A DNA stretch of 64,000 bases from Labyrinthula sp. Ha. Taxonomy: Eukaryota > Sar > Bigyra > Labyrinthulida > Labyrinthulaceae. Numbering within the stretch: position 1 is the first letter of the stretch; each line of letters opens with the position of its first letter. The translations under genes were made by a program, and so were the position numbers. Under the pieces are notes generated by a model, which ran no database searches, was not told the origin of the DNA, and saw only the letters and a list, made by a program, of their open reading frames with translations. This document shows positions 49,642-61,152 of this stretch, in pieces. The stretch is taken from NCBI GenBank assembly GCA_015227615.1, contig JAALGZ010000018.1, positions 124,001-188,000 of the forward strand, read 5' to 3'.

Positions 49642-50650
49642 TTACAATTTACTTTGTTGCGACTCACTTTCTTTCAAACTATCATTGATCCTCCCTAGTA
49701 CGTATTGCCATGTATTCACAGGGCGATACTTTTCTGGATTCTCCGCACTAAAAGTATTAGGAAGTGTTTTAATCAAAGTATCTTTATTCGGAGAACAAAA
49801 GAAAGCAATACTATATCTGGTAATCTCCTCTTCTCCAACTCGACTAACAACTCTATGCGGTGTAGAAACTAACAAATCATTGCTCCACCTCATCAACAAA
49901 TCCGCTACATTCACCACAATTGTATTCTTCTCATACGGTACATCAATCCAAACTCCCTTTTTATTTTTTACCTGCAATCCCTCACTGCGTTGAATAACCA
50001 TACTGATCGCCCCGTAATCCGTATGTTCTCCAGCTCTCACTACAAACTCCTCATTGTCTTCTTTGATGACACTCTTTCTAACTGCATTTTTTGTAACTGG
50101 GTATTTTAATAGCCGCAGTTTCTGTTCAGATTTATTACATAAATTAACAAGATAATTTTCATCTAGATTAAGATTCAGTGCAATGCAGCGAAGGAGATCG
50201 TGGTAAATGCGTTCAAGTTCACGCCAAAACTGTTTCGTTGTTTCTTGAACTAAGCATAAACGGAAGTAAATCAAATACAAGAAGGCATTTCATTACCAAG
50301 CGCTTTGTCTACAGCAAATAGTCCTTGAACGTCAAAGGTTTCTTTCACATCAGAGTACTTTTTGTTTAACTTTTCTGCCCCTATTTTCCCGAATCCAGTT
50401 CCTATTTCTGATGAGAACGGATATTTTGCCTAAGAAATAAATTTTAAATAAATATTACCTTAGTTTTATTATCTAGAATGTGAATTTTGTTTGATAGTGA
50501 AAACATCTCTTCGAACAAGGTGTCTGAAACTCCATGATCTGAAAGAACAAGAAAACCAATCTCTTTGAATGCAGAGAAGATTCTCCGCGAAGTTTGAATC
50601 TTTGATTCATGATCATTATAAAAACTAGAAAAGTTGATTCTAGGTATCAT
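49642..50650 (-). CDS. 2-oxoglutarate/Fe(II) oxygenase, isopenicillin-N-synthase-like (three exons)
   Basis: I assemble 316 residues from exons 50650-50459, 50429-50279 and 50249-49642, joined over two 29-nt GT-AG introns (50430-50458 and 50250-50278). The N-terminal half has the DIOX_N pattern: IPRINFSSF, IFSAFKEIGFLVLSDHGV and MFSLSNKI. The catalytic jelly roll gives the Fe(II) ligands His190 and Asp192 in GEHTDYGAISM, His246 in STPHRVVSR, and the 2-oxoglutarate pair Arg259/Ser261 in TRYSIAFF. EGLQVKNKKGVWIDVPY and IVVNVADLLMRWSND also match. Relatives act on gibberellin, penicillin precursors or small metabolites; the substrate here is unknown. Length is usual for the family, and residues essential for catalysis are present. 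Confidence 0.93.
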
Positions 50651-51433
50651 TTCTGCCTTGAATGAAGTAACTCTTTGTGATTTCCCTTCAAAGTAGTAGG
50701 GATTAGACTTATGACGCTGTTATTGATTTTTTTCTCCCAGATCTATCTGTGGTAACTCTCCATTGATGTGCTTTAAAGTTAATATTGAAATTTGTGCATG
50801 AAGATTGTTAAGAATTTTTTAGTTCCACGTACAGGGATATATATATATATGGATTCAATGACATCTTTTCTTTTATATTTATCCTATTGAAAAACTTGAG
50901 AGGAGCAAAAGTATTTGGATGATTATAGATAATCATTTGCGTTCACTGATAGTTTTGACTACATGATCCTCGATCAATCAGCCCTTAACTTTGTTTTCCA
51001 TTCTTGTATCTTATGAGAAAATTGACAGAGTTGAACAGGCACTAGTTGTCAACGTTATGGATGATTGCCAATGTGGAATAGCTTTCTACGGATAAGTGCC
51101 CGAAAGCTATAGTTTTGCAGTCAATGCCTAGTTTGGGAGTAGAGGCGGCCAATAGGATCGAGGCTGGAAGTCTACCGTTTGGATATGAATATACATTGCA
51201 TTATGTACTAACATTTTTCTGGATTTTAATCAAACTTTCTCAGTTTAATTTCCATTTCTGCGCTCATGTGCGAAATACCCTGTTGGCACGTTCTCACGAA
51301 AATCAACATCTCTTTGTATTCAGCACATCAAATAAATGTTTAAAAAAGCGGTCTATAATCTTGAAGATATAAGAAAAATATTTTAGCCATGATTGCGTCG
51401 CTGATGAACAAGACTTGGGTAATAAAGTATCTT
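50651..51433. other. Intergenic between the oxygenase gene and repeat copy B
   Basis: A TA microsatellite lies near 50832-50850. The plus-strand frame at 51124-51372 contains one hydrophobic stretch (YVLTFFWILIKL) but no family resemblance and is probably chance. No promoter motif stands out. Confidence 0.4.
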
Positions 51434-52242
51434 TTAAGGTGGAACTGTGGTACCAAGAGTATTAGATTACCCGTATTCGAAGCAGTGCTCCACAGACTTT
51501 ATTCACATTCGAATGAAACCTACCGCCTTCTGAAAGGGCAGTCAGTGGGGCAAATTAGATATTGCTAAAGCAATAGTATTTAACATAATTAGTTGTCTCA
51601 GAGAACCCAAATATGGGAAAATACAAATGGAGTTAAGAAAAATGAAGGAGGCTTCTATAGTATTGGGCTTGGGTACGACTTATGTATGAAGTGAAAAAGT
51701 GGATTTAATGTCTATCCCAGTTGTCTTAAATCCTATCTACGTTGTTTGTGAAATGTGTCGCCAGAGATATTGGATATAGGTGTTCTGGGCATTTGCCACT
51801 GGCTTCTATGTTACTGTCTGGAAACTACTTCTTTCCAATGAAATGATGGGGATTGGTATTGTTCATATCATTTTGTCAGTCGTGGCTGATGTTTAAGTGT
51901 TGTCTGGAGTATTGTGGTTAGGTTAGTATGTGTAGTTGTCGTCGGTTCTCAGAAGGTTTTTAGATGTAGCAACTATGTAGAAGGGGAATGATGTATTTTG
52001 AGCATGGACAGGAGAGGTTCTCTCGTTTTCTGTAAGTTGTTTTACTTGTCTCTCTTCGCAATGAGTATCTTCGGTGCAGATTTAGTCATTTTAATTGTTT
52101 GTGCATATATACATCAGCTATTACTTGCGTGAAGAAGAATGCCTTTGGCAGGTATCCTGTTCCTAAATCAATAATAACTGTATTTACGTTTTTCAATGAG
52201 ATGTTAACTTGGAATTCTAGTCTACGAGAAATGGTTGGTGTA
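51434..52242 (-). repeat. Dispersed ~0.8 kb repeat, copy B (inverted relative to copy A)
   Basis: Reverse-complemented, this block matches 23408-24216 from end to end, including the runs CATTTCATTGGAAAGAAG and CTACATAGTTGCTACATCT. The minus strand of its right end is open for 68 codons (NISLKNVNTVIIDLGTG), and copy A shows the same text, but the opposite strand is equally open and the substitutions do not respect either frame. The pair is about 28 kb apart in opposite orientation. Origin as for copy A. Confidence 0.7.
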
Positions 52243-53460
52243 GAATACCATACCTTGATGAGGTATTCTGCTTCTTCCCTGTCCACTGCCAAGAGTGGAA
52301 GGGTACTTATATGAGAAGTAAGAGTAAACTCTCGGTCACTATATGTTTACACGTTTGAAAGCAGGTTACATTCACTGTTGAAGTCTTCATTGAATAAGAA
52401 TCGTGTGTCTTGATGATTGGAAGTGCAGAATGACGATTTGACAGGTATTTCTTGTCATAGCGCTAGCTTCGTTTTAAAGTTTCTCGTTGACAAGGAACTT
52501 GTTTGGGGTAACAGGGTTTGTACCGTTTTCTGGATTGAAGTCAGTAAGCCAGGCAATTACAGTTATTAGGCTGTTGCATTTCTTCCCACAGGAAAGTCGT
52601 ATTCATAAATTAACGAATGCTTGACCATGAGCCCATATTCAGCAATAAAGACAATTAATTTGATGGTGCAGAATTTTAATTCTGTTTATAACCTTTCTAA
52701 GTCCAGTACTATAGCCCTTTCTAAGAATGGAAATAAAGCAATAGGTACAAATGCACCAAAAAGATCTCTTCGAACATCATCATCATCTAGATTGTTATGC
52801 ATGAAGACGAAGACCAACTTACAAAACTAAATCAGTTTATTTTCTTATGAAAAACAGATAATTGCTTAGATGTTTAAGATGATTTGAATCCTCTTAGTGA
52901 GTGCTGAATAATGGAGCGCTTTCCTGTTTTCTTAAGAAATCCATAAATACATAAATTATTTCATTTATTTAAATAACTCTCAATTTGCTATGTTCTTAGC
53001 CAGCCACTAAAAGATAAAACTAAAGAACAAGAAAATGAATTGCTACATATCAGTGCAATTATAGCAATCGCATACTAAAATTATTGTTAGCAGCAAAAAA
53101 ACGAAGACACAATTATGAGACTTTCATTTTTCATAAAAGTTCACGATATGATTTATTTTGATTCTTATAGACAGAGCCTATTCAAAGAGTCTCTATTAGG
53201 CTAGATCACGTTTAAAAGGTTTTAATTTACTAAAATATGATATCATTTCTTAAATTTCAAGTATACCACTTTGTACAAGATGAAAAAATCACTAGCACAT
53301 TTTCTTATAACTATATTTCTAAGCTTCTTTAATGTCAATTTCAGAAATAAACTCAAAATACTAAACGGATATCAAAGTTTTTAATTGATCACAGTAAAAA
53401 ACACGGTGGTTAGGGTGAGTTCTCATTTATGATGACTATATCTTAAAACTGTGTTATCAG
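52243..53460. other. Intergenic, nothing identified
   Basis: This is plain AT-rich sequence between repeat copy B and the third MITE. Short frames such as 52627-52830 (Ser-rich) show no family resemblance. Confidence 0.4.
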
Positions 53461-53660
53461 TAGGGGTGTTATTTGATTTATTGATAATTTATCAATAAAA
53501 GATTTCGCAATATTTTTCTTATTGATTGATTCTAATAATTTCCAAATTATTTTAATTGATTATCGATTATCATTGATAATCAATAATAAATTGGGCCACA
53601 TGGCCAAAATCAATTGATTTATTGATACGTTTGATTATTGATAAGTCTTGATAATTTAGT
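53461..53660. mobile_element. MITE, family 1, copy 3 (~200 bp)
   Basis: It opens TAGGGGTGTTATTTGATTTA and repeats TTGATAATTTATCAATAA, as copy 1 does in the same orientation (7200-7240). It then carries GATAATCAATAATAAATTGG followed by GGCCACATGGCC at 53594-53605, the same junction seen in copy 4. The right terminus is degraded, and no clear closing inverted repeat remains. The interior is again made of TTGATTATC permutations. Confidence 0.65.
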
Positions 53661-55983
53661 CATTCCGACACTTCTTAATTAAATTCTATAATAATTCCGT
53701 TAAATTCAGAGAACCCTCCTACAAGGGCAGGCAAGATATTAAACACAACTAAGCAAGGACTAAAAGTTAAGAGACTTATTTTACATCATTGGAAAGCTCT
53801 CTGTTTTCACACTATACTTCTTTAACATTCAATTGATTTTGAAAATGTTAACAACAATATACAGTAGTGCTTCAGCAACAGCGACTGGGATGATGATTGC
53901 AGATAATGAAATCCATCTAACTCGGCTGCAAATTTGTTTCATTAAAACCTAAATACATATTCGGGAAGCTCTTTCAAATATCTCAGTACTTTTATAATAC
54001 AATATAGCATTTAAAAAGAACAAATTTATATAGAACGCAAAATACCACCAAAATATGGCACATCCATTTTATATCGATCAGAAAACAATGAAGAAAAAGG
54101 TTACACTACCTCTGTGAACTGTCAAGGTTAACCTTTGTATTTAATTTAGGCCTAGTTGTAAACAATAGTGTTTTATTATTTTTTTATTACAAAGTGTTGA
54201 AAACTTTATCAACATTTTTTTGAAAAATGCAGTATATTGGCCATAAAGTCAAAAATACCTTCTTAAGGCCTCTAAAAAGCTCAAAACATATTGAAAACTG
54301 AACATATCTCTTTATAACATAAGAATTTAGAGGGTAAGAACAATATAAAGCATCAAAAAGGGATGATCATGGAAAACAACGCATACAGCATTTCTTAGTT
54401 TTTGTCACAAAATCTTCCTCAAATATAATATTATCACCCGCAATATGTTTCACATTAAAAAAACTTTCCAAAAATGTGTTTTGTCAAGTTATTGGATAAA
54501 TATCAGTACTTCAAACCCTAAGGAAGGCTACGTTTAAGGGTCCCTTTCACTAAGTTTACAAATCTCTAGAAAAACATACATTCAAACGTAACATCATGAT
54601 GAATGACTCTATAGATGATCTGATTCTTCTCAGACCCTAAAGATTCACTATACCTAACCTCTGAAACTATTTTTCAGAATGTATCTTCTCTAGTGAACCG
54701 TAACTGAGCTGAACTTCACTCAGAAAAGTCAAATTTTGAAAATCTGCACATCTGAAAATACAGAATCTCTCAGTTTTCCTATAATCCTCTAAATTTTTGT
54801 ACTAGGTAGCCCCAAATAACTAAAAATTGCGACCTGTAATCTTTAATTCTGTGTTTTAGGATATTTTTAATATTTTTTTAAGAAAAGTCGATATTGGGCT
54901 AAAATGCTGTTTTTCTAAACTTCAATCCGTGTAATACCTCAAGAAATACTCGTCTAGAGCCCAAACAGACCTCGTCAGTCAAAAGAACGGATGAATTTAG
55001 GTCTAGAAACAAGGTTGTTCAAGAATTGGAGTATTCTGTATAGACTTACTAACAATGTATCCTATTTCCAACATCTCAGAAACTCTGAAAAAGGATACTC
55101 TTAAATGTCAAATATTTCTAAACAGGTAATACCAAATAACAAAACATCCTGAGAAATGGTAGTTACCCAGAAGTATTGATTATTTAGGGTACCTACGAGT
55201 TTTGTTCGAGGAAACTCCAAGAATTTCCCTATTTATCTCAGCAATAGTTATTTGGCTTAATTTAAGTTTACTTCAAACTCAACATTAAAATAGTCAAAAC
55301 TGAGCTTCTAATGGGGAAAATACCAAGAACTTTAGCTCTAACTTTATCTAGAGCCAATTTTCAATAGCTTAAGGAAGAAAAGTTTTAAATTTGAAGTTCT
55401 TATTGATTTTAATTATACAGATCTCTATCATATAATTGCAAATTCTTATATAAAAATACATGTTTTTTTAACTTTTACATATGATAAAACACTCAAAAAC
55501 ACATATAGATTGGCATAAGGAAGACCGTAATATATTTTCAAAGATATACGTTTTTAATTTTTGAAAAAACTCGTATTGTGGTCGTTTTCTGACGTATTTA
55601 TGGCAAAAAAATGATGTTTTTATTTTAATAAGTTGAACAATTCCGTCTTAGTTTTGGAAAACCCTATTAGCATCATTTTAAATAAGAAAAAATTTATTTA
55701 TCAGCGGTGGTATTTATATATTATAAATCCGAGCCTAACTTATTTGAAAACTTTCCTACTTTTTGATATTTTCATTTTTCTCCTATGCTCAAATAAACTC
55801 CATATTACATTACCGTAAATTCATTAAAACCAACAGAGGTCAAGAAATGACTAAGAGATCTCCGTATCTGCAGATAACTCAGCAAAGATTAGGCAATTGG
55901 ATAATAAACGTAATAAAAATATTGAAGGTATACTATAGGTCAAAATAAATTAATATTTTATATCAAAGATATCCTGGAGCACA
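53661..55983. other. AT-rich intergenic, nothing identified
   Basis: I find no readable family in 2.3 kb on either strand. Short hydrophobic frames at 55633-55950 are Phe/Ile/Lys/Asn-rich, as expected by chance in this composition. Confidence 0.4.
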
Positions 55984-56457
55984 TGCAAAGATGTTAGAGT
56001 TGAATTTTGAAAGTGGCATTGGTGATCTCGTTGGAGCTAAGATTTCTAATTATCTTCTATTGAAAAGTAAAGATACTCTTGTTCACAAAAAAGAGAAAAT
56101 TTTATATTTTTGAAACCCTTTGAAGCTGCTAATGCTGGGAAAACTGAGTTGAGAAAGAAATATCCTCTTTCCTCATCAGACTTTATTATTCATACTATGG
56201 ATTAAATTAATGAGTTCTTTGATGTCAGCTTGTATGCTAGTGCTGATGGCGACATCTTCAATGATACAGTTATAGGGATGGAAGGTCTTGATATTATAGA
56301 TGATGTCTTGGATTCAACTTTTCCCGCAAGTGCTTATCCAAAGATAAATGCAGTTCTGTCAATAGAGGAGACAACATGTGAATCAAAATTTAGCATTAGA
56401 ATGCTCGGTGTCCTTGGTATGTTTGGTTTTTCATTATTGAAAAATATAAGTAGTTGA
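55984..56457 (+). pseudogene. Decayed coding block of unknown family
   Basis: Two protein-like segments lie in succession. The first (about 55991-56113) reads MLELNFESGIGDLVGAKIS; the second, in another frame, runs from about 56108 (FLKPFEAANAGKTELRKKYP) through LYASADGDIFNDTVIG and AYPKINAVLSIEETTCESKF to a TGA at 56455. An in-frame TAA near 56203 and the frame change are not removed by any intron I can find. Amino-acid composition is unlike the random frames nearby, so it was probably coding. I do not recognise the family. Confidence 0.4.
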
Positions 56458-57025
56458 GAATATCACAGATTTAGTTTATTTTAACACTTAAATTAAGGAG
56501 TGTTACTTTTATCTGGATCCTGAGTTGCGTCGGAGCCTGATGCAAATGGAGGGGAAAGATGATTAGAAAACATTAAAATAAAAAAAAATATTTTATTCTA
56601 GTCAAGTAGGGTTCTTTTCCCACAAGATTATCTCCCTCCTTCACTTTTTTAGTTTTAAAATTTACGGTGAAGTTGGGATATTAATGTGAAGATTCTTGTT
56701 GTTTTCATGCTAAAAACTTAAAAATACCTATTAAATTTACACAGTAACTTCGAGCTCAGAACGTTAAAGCTTAGTTTGCCTCAAATTGAGGTTAGAAAAG
56801 AAACTAAAAAGTATGAAACAAACGTTAAATTTCCTGTACAAGAGGTTCTTGTTGACCATTCTCACGTCTACGTCTCTCCCTTTCCTCATCGAGGAACAGC
56901 AAGAATCAATTTAACGCGGCAAATATAGTCAACAACACGAATAATGCAATATTAATATCTTTCATTACTTTTGTCGAGTTAGTTCTTTTTTCGAACACGT
57001 AAAACTTAAGGCTCAGTTCAATTAA

Positions 57026-57189
57026 TAGTTGGGTTTTGAATTAAAATGAGGTTTTTAGGACTTGGGCCATAGGGCCCAATTTATTATTGATTATTATTTG
57101 ATAATCAAAATGCAAATTCTTTTATTGATAATCAGTATCAAAGTGATTATCAAATAATTATCGATAATCTTTATCAAATCCCATCTCTA
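57026..57189. mobile_element. MITE, family 1, copy 4 (~164 bp)
   Basis: The right end reads inward as TAGAGATGGGATTTGATAAA, and the left is a weaker TAGTTGGGTTTTGAATTA. Inside are TTGATAATCA permutations and the palindrome TTGGGCCATAGGGCCCAA at 57063-57080, joined to AATTTATTATTGATTATT exactly as in copy 3 (opposite orientation). It is non-coding and shorter than copies 1-3. Confidence 0.65.
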
Positions 57190-59177
57190 ATTATCAGTTA
57201 TGAAACTCCTCTTGTTATAACTCTCTATTAAACATATTTTCATATTTGTTTTATTCTTATTACTGTCACTTTGAATGATTCCGCTACCTAAATGTTCTTT
57301 GCTCTATTACATTTCCTTAGCAGAGTGTATTGCTGCACAGGGAAATACACAGTATTAAATTAGTAAGAGTTTGCTGCCATGTGATCTATGCAAATATGTA
57401 GACTCAGCTAGGTCAGGAGAGATTTGTATACAGGTATTTACATTTTGCGCTCAGATAATCCAGCAAAATATAACTTTGCCAAGGTTATCTTCTACTGAGG
57501 CTAAGGAAGAACATTACTATTTAATCAGAATACAAAAAAGAACTGAATTTCAAAATAGTTACAAACTATCTATAATTCCTTGGAAATTTCTAATTAATTA
57601 ATTAGTTAGGATATTCCCACAAAACATTAATTGACTGGTAATAAATATTTTTTTATATTTTCTGAAAGCGCTAGTAAACTCAGTTTGCGAGAATTAAATC
57701 AAAACTTCACCAACTTTATTAGTATGACCCCAACCTGGCTACATCAAGTTTCATAGAATCTATCATTCAAAAGTATTTCATTATTCATGAACTCCCTCAA
57801 TCTCAATCTATAGTTCCTGTTTTTTTACTACTTAGCCATATTTATAGAGTGTACAAAGTGATTACACTCGTATAGTCAGAATATGATCTGTTTTCTTTCT
57901 ACAGTTGATTGAAGAAGGAGCTACTCGAAGCATTAATTATCCATGAGTTTCAAATCTATTAGATCGATAAAAGAAACATACCCAACAGCAATTTCAGAAT
58001 ATTGTGGCCGAGATGGCTCAGCGCCATAATTTTGACCTAATTGTTTTCAGCTTGTTACATTTCATGCGTGACCGCATCTGCCTCGTTATAAATATATGTA
58101 ATTATGTTATATATTTGTTAGGCACTAGGCAACTTAGTAATCGCATAAGAACAAAAAAAAATCAAGTATCCAAGTGATCCATTCGAATATCCCGTAATTA
58201 CTTAAGTAGCTTATTTGAGGCTTCTATGAGCAAAATATTGTGTCATATCAAGATGTTTCATTAGGAGTTTCCTTGTCGCTGTTGTGCATGTTGTTTAGCC
58301 TTCAATTTTAGTCAGAAGACTTAAGTTAAAAAAAATCAAACATTAATTTGAAAATTTCCCCGTTTTCTTTTTCTAAATCTTATTTTCTATTATAGTATAG
58401 CTGCACAAGCTTACAAAAGCTCAAGTTGCTTAATCCATTTGCTATACTCTAGCTAATAGATGCGGTATACTAGAAACAAACCACTAAAAGTATATATTAA
58501 TAGTAATATAAAAATTATATTGACTCTTCAAAGAAAACTGAAAAATATTTTTAGCAATTGGATATTTAGCTGACTCATTTTTTTTCCTCGTTTATGAGAC
58601 GTATTCATAGATTAAGAACATTTCTAACTTACACTCCTTACTGAATATAATAGCAATGATATATAAATACCTTGGACTAGACAACCAAACATATGAAGAG
58701 TGAAAACAAACTTGATTTCATATTCGCAAAACTTCAGAAAAGACAGTGCACCATTTAATCTTAATTTTCAGAGTTAATGGTAGCAATATAAGTCCGTGAG
58801 AAGGTTTAAGTAATCAGTTGGATTTGTGAGAGAAATTATTTTTGACTTTATTCACCTAAGGGTTTTCCTCTTAGTCTAGGATTTTGCGGATCCATAATGA
58901 TTGAACTTGTATACAGGTAGATTTATAGAGGGCCATCCCGATTACCTACAGTTTGCAAGAAAATAGTTTTTGCTACCCCCGTTGCCCTACCAGTGTACAA
59001 ATTAGAGAGATCGTGCTCACATAAGTTTTATTTCCTATAAAACCAGTAGAAAGTATAAATAAAATATATAAACAAAAAAATAAAGGGTTGCTTTACTATC
59101 GTTACTTTCCTAAAAAAAGGCAACAAAAAGGTTCAGGTTTTATGCATAAACATCCCGTAATAAGCGTACTTACCTAC
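57190..59177. other. Intergenic downstream of RAD9
   Basis: The plus strand is open at 58000-58170 in a frame reading VAEMAQRHNFDLIVFSLLHF, which may be a scrap of a mobile element, but it has no confirming motif. The remainder shows nothing. The 3' end of the RAD9 gene enters from the right. Confidence 0.4.
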
Positions 59178-60547
59178 TTACTTTTTTTGCTTCTTATTAA
59201 TTGGGTCCGGACAAAATGTCTCATCCACACTAACATTAGTTAGACGAAACATATTCTCATCAAACAACTTTCCCAAAGTTGGTTTGCTTTTCTCTTGCAC
59301 TTTTTCCACCCTCTTCTCCTCAAGTTCATTCTCAGGAGGAAGTTCTTCAACAGGGTTCCCAAAAGTTGCCAAAATCAGCTCACCATAAAATACTTCTTCT
59401 TCTCCGTCTTCATAAACTAATTCTTCCTTTGTAGACAACAATAGGGGATCCCCACATTCATGAAAAAACAACCCCATCCTCTTACTCATTGATCCCTCAC
59501 AAAACTAAAACTCTATGAAAGAGAAAAAAGCAACTTGCACAAACGCTTTGAATTCACTTATTGTACATACCACTTCTTCTCTTGTATCACTAGCCTGTGT
59601 TTCATCTCCATTTACCGTTACATCAAATAAATCTATAACGTAAGAGGAAGAAAAGAAATAACCCAGTTCATCCTTGTCTAGTTTTAAGTTTGTATTTATC
59701 ATATTTTTTCTTGTAGAAAAGCTGTTCAAAGTACTTAGCAAAATACCTAAACCTGGTAAAACTTTTATTTTTAGCTCTTCAGCCAGATGTAAATGTTGTA
59801 GCAGATTTAAGAAAAGCGATGGAGATCCAACTACTTTCTTACTACAAATGACAATCTAAAAGGAATACCACCTCTTCTTGTTCGAATGTGCAACTGGTTC
59901 GGGTAACTCATCATCTTCAACTCCAATTTTATGACTAGAAGATGAACAAATAAGATAAATAACATTTTTTTGATTTGAGATTCACATATAGATTCAAAGC
60001 AGAGGAAATGATTTATTCCTGGAAAATTATTGAAAGAATAGTCATACCTTGATTAACGAGTTTTATCTTCATTTCTTTCATGCTTTTGAACGATTTGAAT
60101 GCTGAAAGGCAATGCTTAATATCCACTTTTGCGGTAAACCTAATAGTATTTAAAAAAACAACAAAAAGAACTTTTTTTCATTTCCGACATTTTCTTGTTT
60201 TTTATTATTACTTCTTTGTATCTTCTTAATCTCAAAGGAGTCGAAAAAATCTAACGAGAGGTGAAATAGCAAGAAAGCTGTTTTCTGCTCATTGTTTGCT
60301 TTTATTCGCTGATAATGAATAGAAAGAGAAAAAATACCATATATGTTTCTCCTGTCTTCTCAACTGCTTCGAAAGCAACTTCTTGCGATATCTTTGCTGA
60401 GAAGCTATAAAAACACAGGAAAACCATGTACAACAACAAATTAAAGCACTTAGGATAACTTTTATTTCATTTGGGTAAACTTTTGCCGAGAATCTATAGA
60501 GTTATTGCCTAATACTTTCTTCATTACCTAATTCTCTGCTCTGTCAT
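59178..60547 (-). CDS. RAD9: RAD9-like subunit of the 9-1-1 DNA damage checkpoint clamp (nine exons)
   Basis: I assemble 373 residues from exons 60547-60528, 60493-60432, 60396-60338, 60308-60172, 60139-60048, 60018-59964, 59934-59872, 59841-59535 and 59504-59178. The eight GT-AG introns are 34, 35, 29, 32, 29, 29, 30 and 30 nt. The frame closes at every junction and the exon text follows human RAD9 (391 residues): NEIKVILSALICC then KISQEVAFEAVEKTG (human NVKVLGKAVHSL, RIGDELYLEPLEDG), TAFLLFHLSLDFF (SAYACFLFAPLFF), FTAKVDIKHCLSAFKSF (RCKILMKSFLSVFRSL), VVCTISEFKAFVQF then CEGSMSKRMGLFFHECGDP (the FCLKEFRGLLSFAESANL region) and GELILATF (GHFVLATL). RAD9 forms a PCNA-like ring with HUS1 and RAD1 on damaged DNA and recruits ATR activators. 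The short Lys-rich C-terminus lacks the long phospho-tail of animals. The third junction is also possible 3 nt upstream. Confidence 0.85.
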
Positions 60548-60589
60548 TTTTTTTGATTTCGAAATTAAACGATAAGACCAAATACTAAC

Positions 60590-61008
60590 TCAAGAGGAAA
60601 GATTTTTAATTTTTAAATACTCTAGAAACAAACTATTTGAAGGAAACAACTCTATAGAAAGGTTTTCTCTTTTAGTCAACGTGTTACCCAACCACCTCAT
60701 CTTCGTTTTGATCGTTGGTTTCGAGGAGCCTGATTTCCTTCCAGCTCGCTTAAATTCCCCCTCAAATCGTAAAGCATCACCACGCTCTTCAAAACCATAT
60801 ACAATAAGTTCAGCTCTCCATGGCCGCCCGGATCTGGTTGCCTTCGCTCCTCCCCACAACTGACCGTTATGTTGACGCAACCTTCTTTGGAAGTCTACCG
60901 TAGCACCAATGTCTAAGAACAATGATAAGACACTTCATATTTACACTTTTTCCCTTTCACGTCACTTCTTATACAGTACACGCACCATCTGGACGCCCGA
61001 AAGGCCAT
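60590..61008 (-). CDS. GIY-YIG nuclease-domain protein (two exons)
   Basis: The 128-residue product joins exons 61008-60945 and 60912-60590 over a 32-nt intron (60913-60944, GTAAAT...TTAG). The exon join restores the family signature: WCVYCIRSDVKGKK followed directly by YIGATVDFQRRLRQHNG, that is, the GIY/YIG strands and the catalytic Arg helix. Next come GGAKATRSGRPWRAELIVYG and ALRFEGEFKRAGR, which are closest to SLX1 and the small UvrC-N proteins. SLX1 with SLX4 cuts branched DNA, but the RING/PHD zinc domain of full SLX1 (~275 residues) is missing, so this is a domain-only relative. Its stop lies 42 bp before the RAD9 start on the same strand, and its 5' end is 144 bp from ARL3. A repair role is an inference from domain and neighbour. 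Confidence 0.88.
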
Positions 61009-61152
61009 AGGCGGAATTCTTAATCAATTTTCAATTCTTCAAGTTAGAAATTTTAAACGGTTAAATGTTCTATCAGGCCATATGGCCTTGATATTTTTGT
61101 TCGTTAAAGTGTTCTAAAGTTTATCTTTAAAAAGGAAGGAAAGTAAACAAAC
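61009..61152. promoter_or_regulatory. Shared divergent promoter with a GGCC palindrome
   Basis: The 144 bp between the GIY-YIG and ARL3 start codons contain the perfect 14-bp palindrome AGGCCATATGGCCT (61075-61088) and AAACGGTTAAA (61055-61065), the latter like TTAACCGTTAA in the Nudix/polyproline divergent promoter. Both are candidates for sites read symmetrically by a factor that serves both genes. The palindrome core also occurs 83 bp upstream of clathrin and inside a MITE copy. Confidence 0.45.

Noticed and set aside
49685-49993. Plus-strand 102-codon frame
   Set aside because: It is the antisense of the oxygenase catalytic exon.
58000-58090. tRNA-like start GTGGCCGAGATGGCTCAG
   Set aside because: No anticodon stem, T-arm or acceptor pairing follows. 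I found no tRNA or rRNA gene in the window.
59725-59760. Further short introns within the long RAD9 exon (for example GTTTAG...ACAG)
   Set aside because: Removing them shifts the frame into a stop, whereas the unspliced reading aligns with the RAD9 core.
60681-60863. Plus-strand 60-codon frame
   Set aside because: It is antisense to the GIY-YIG exon.
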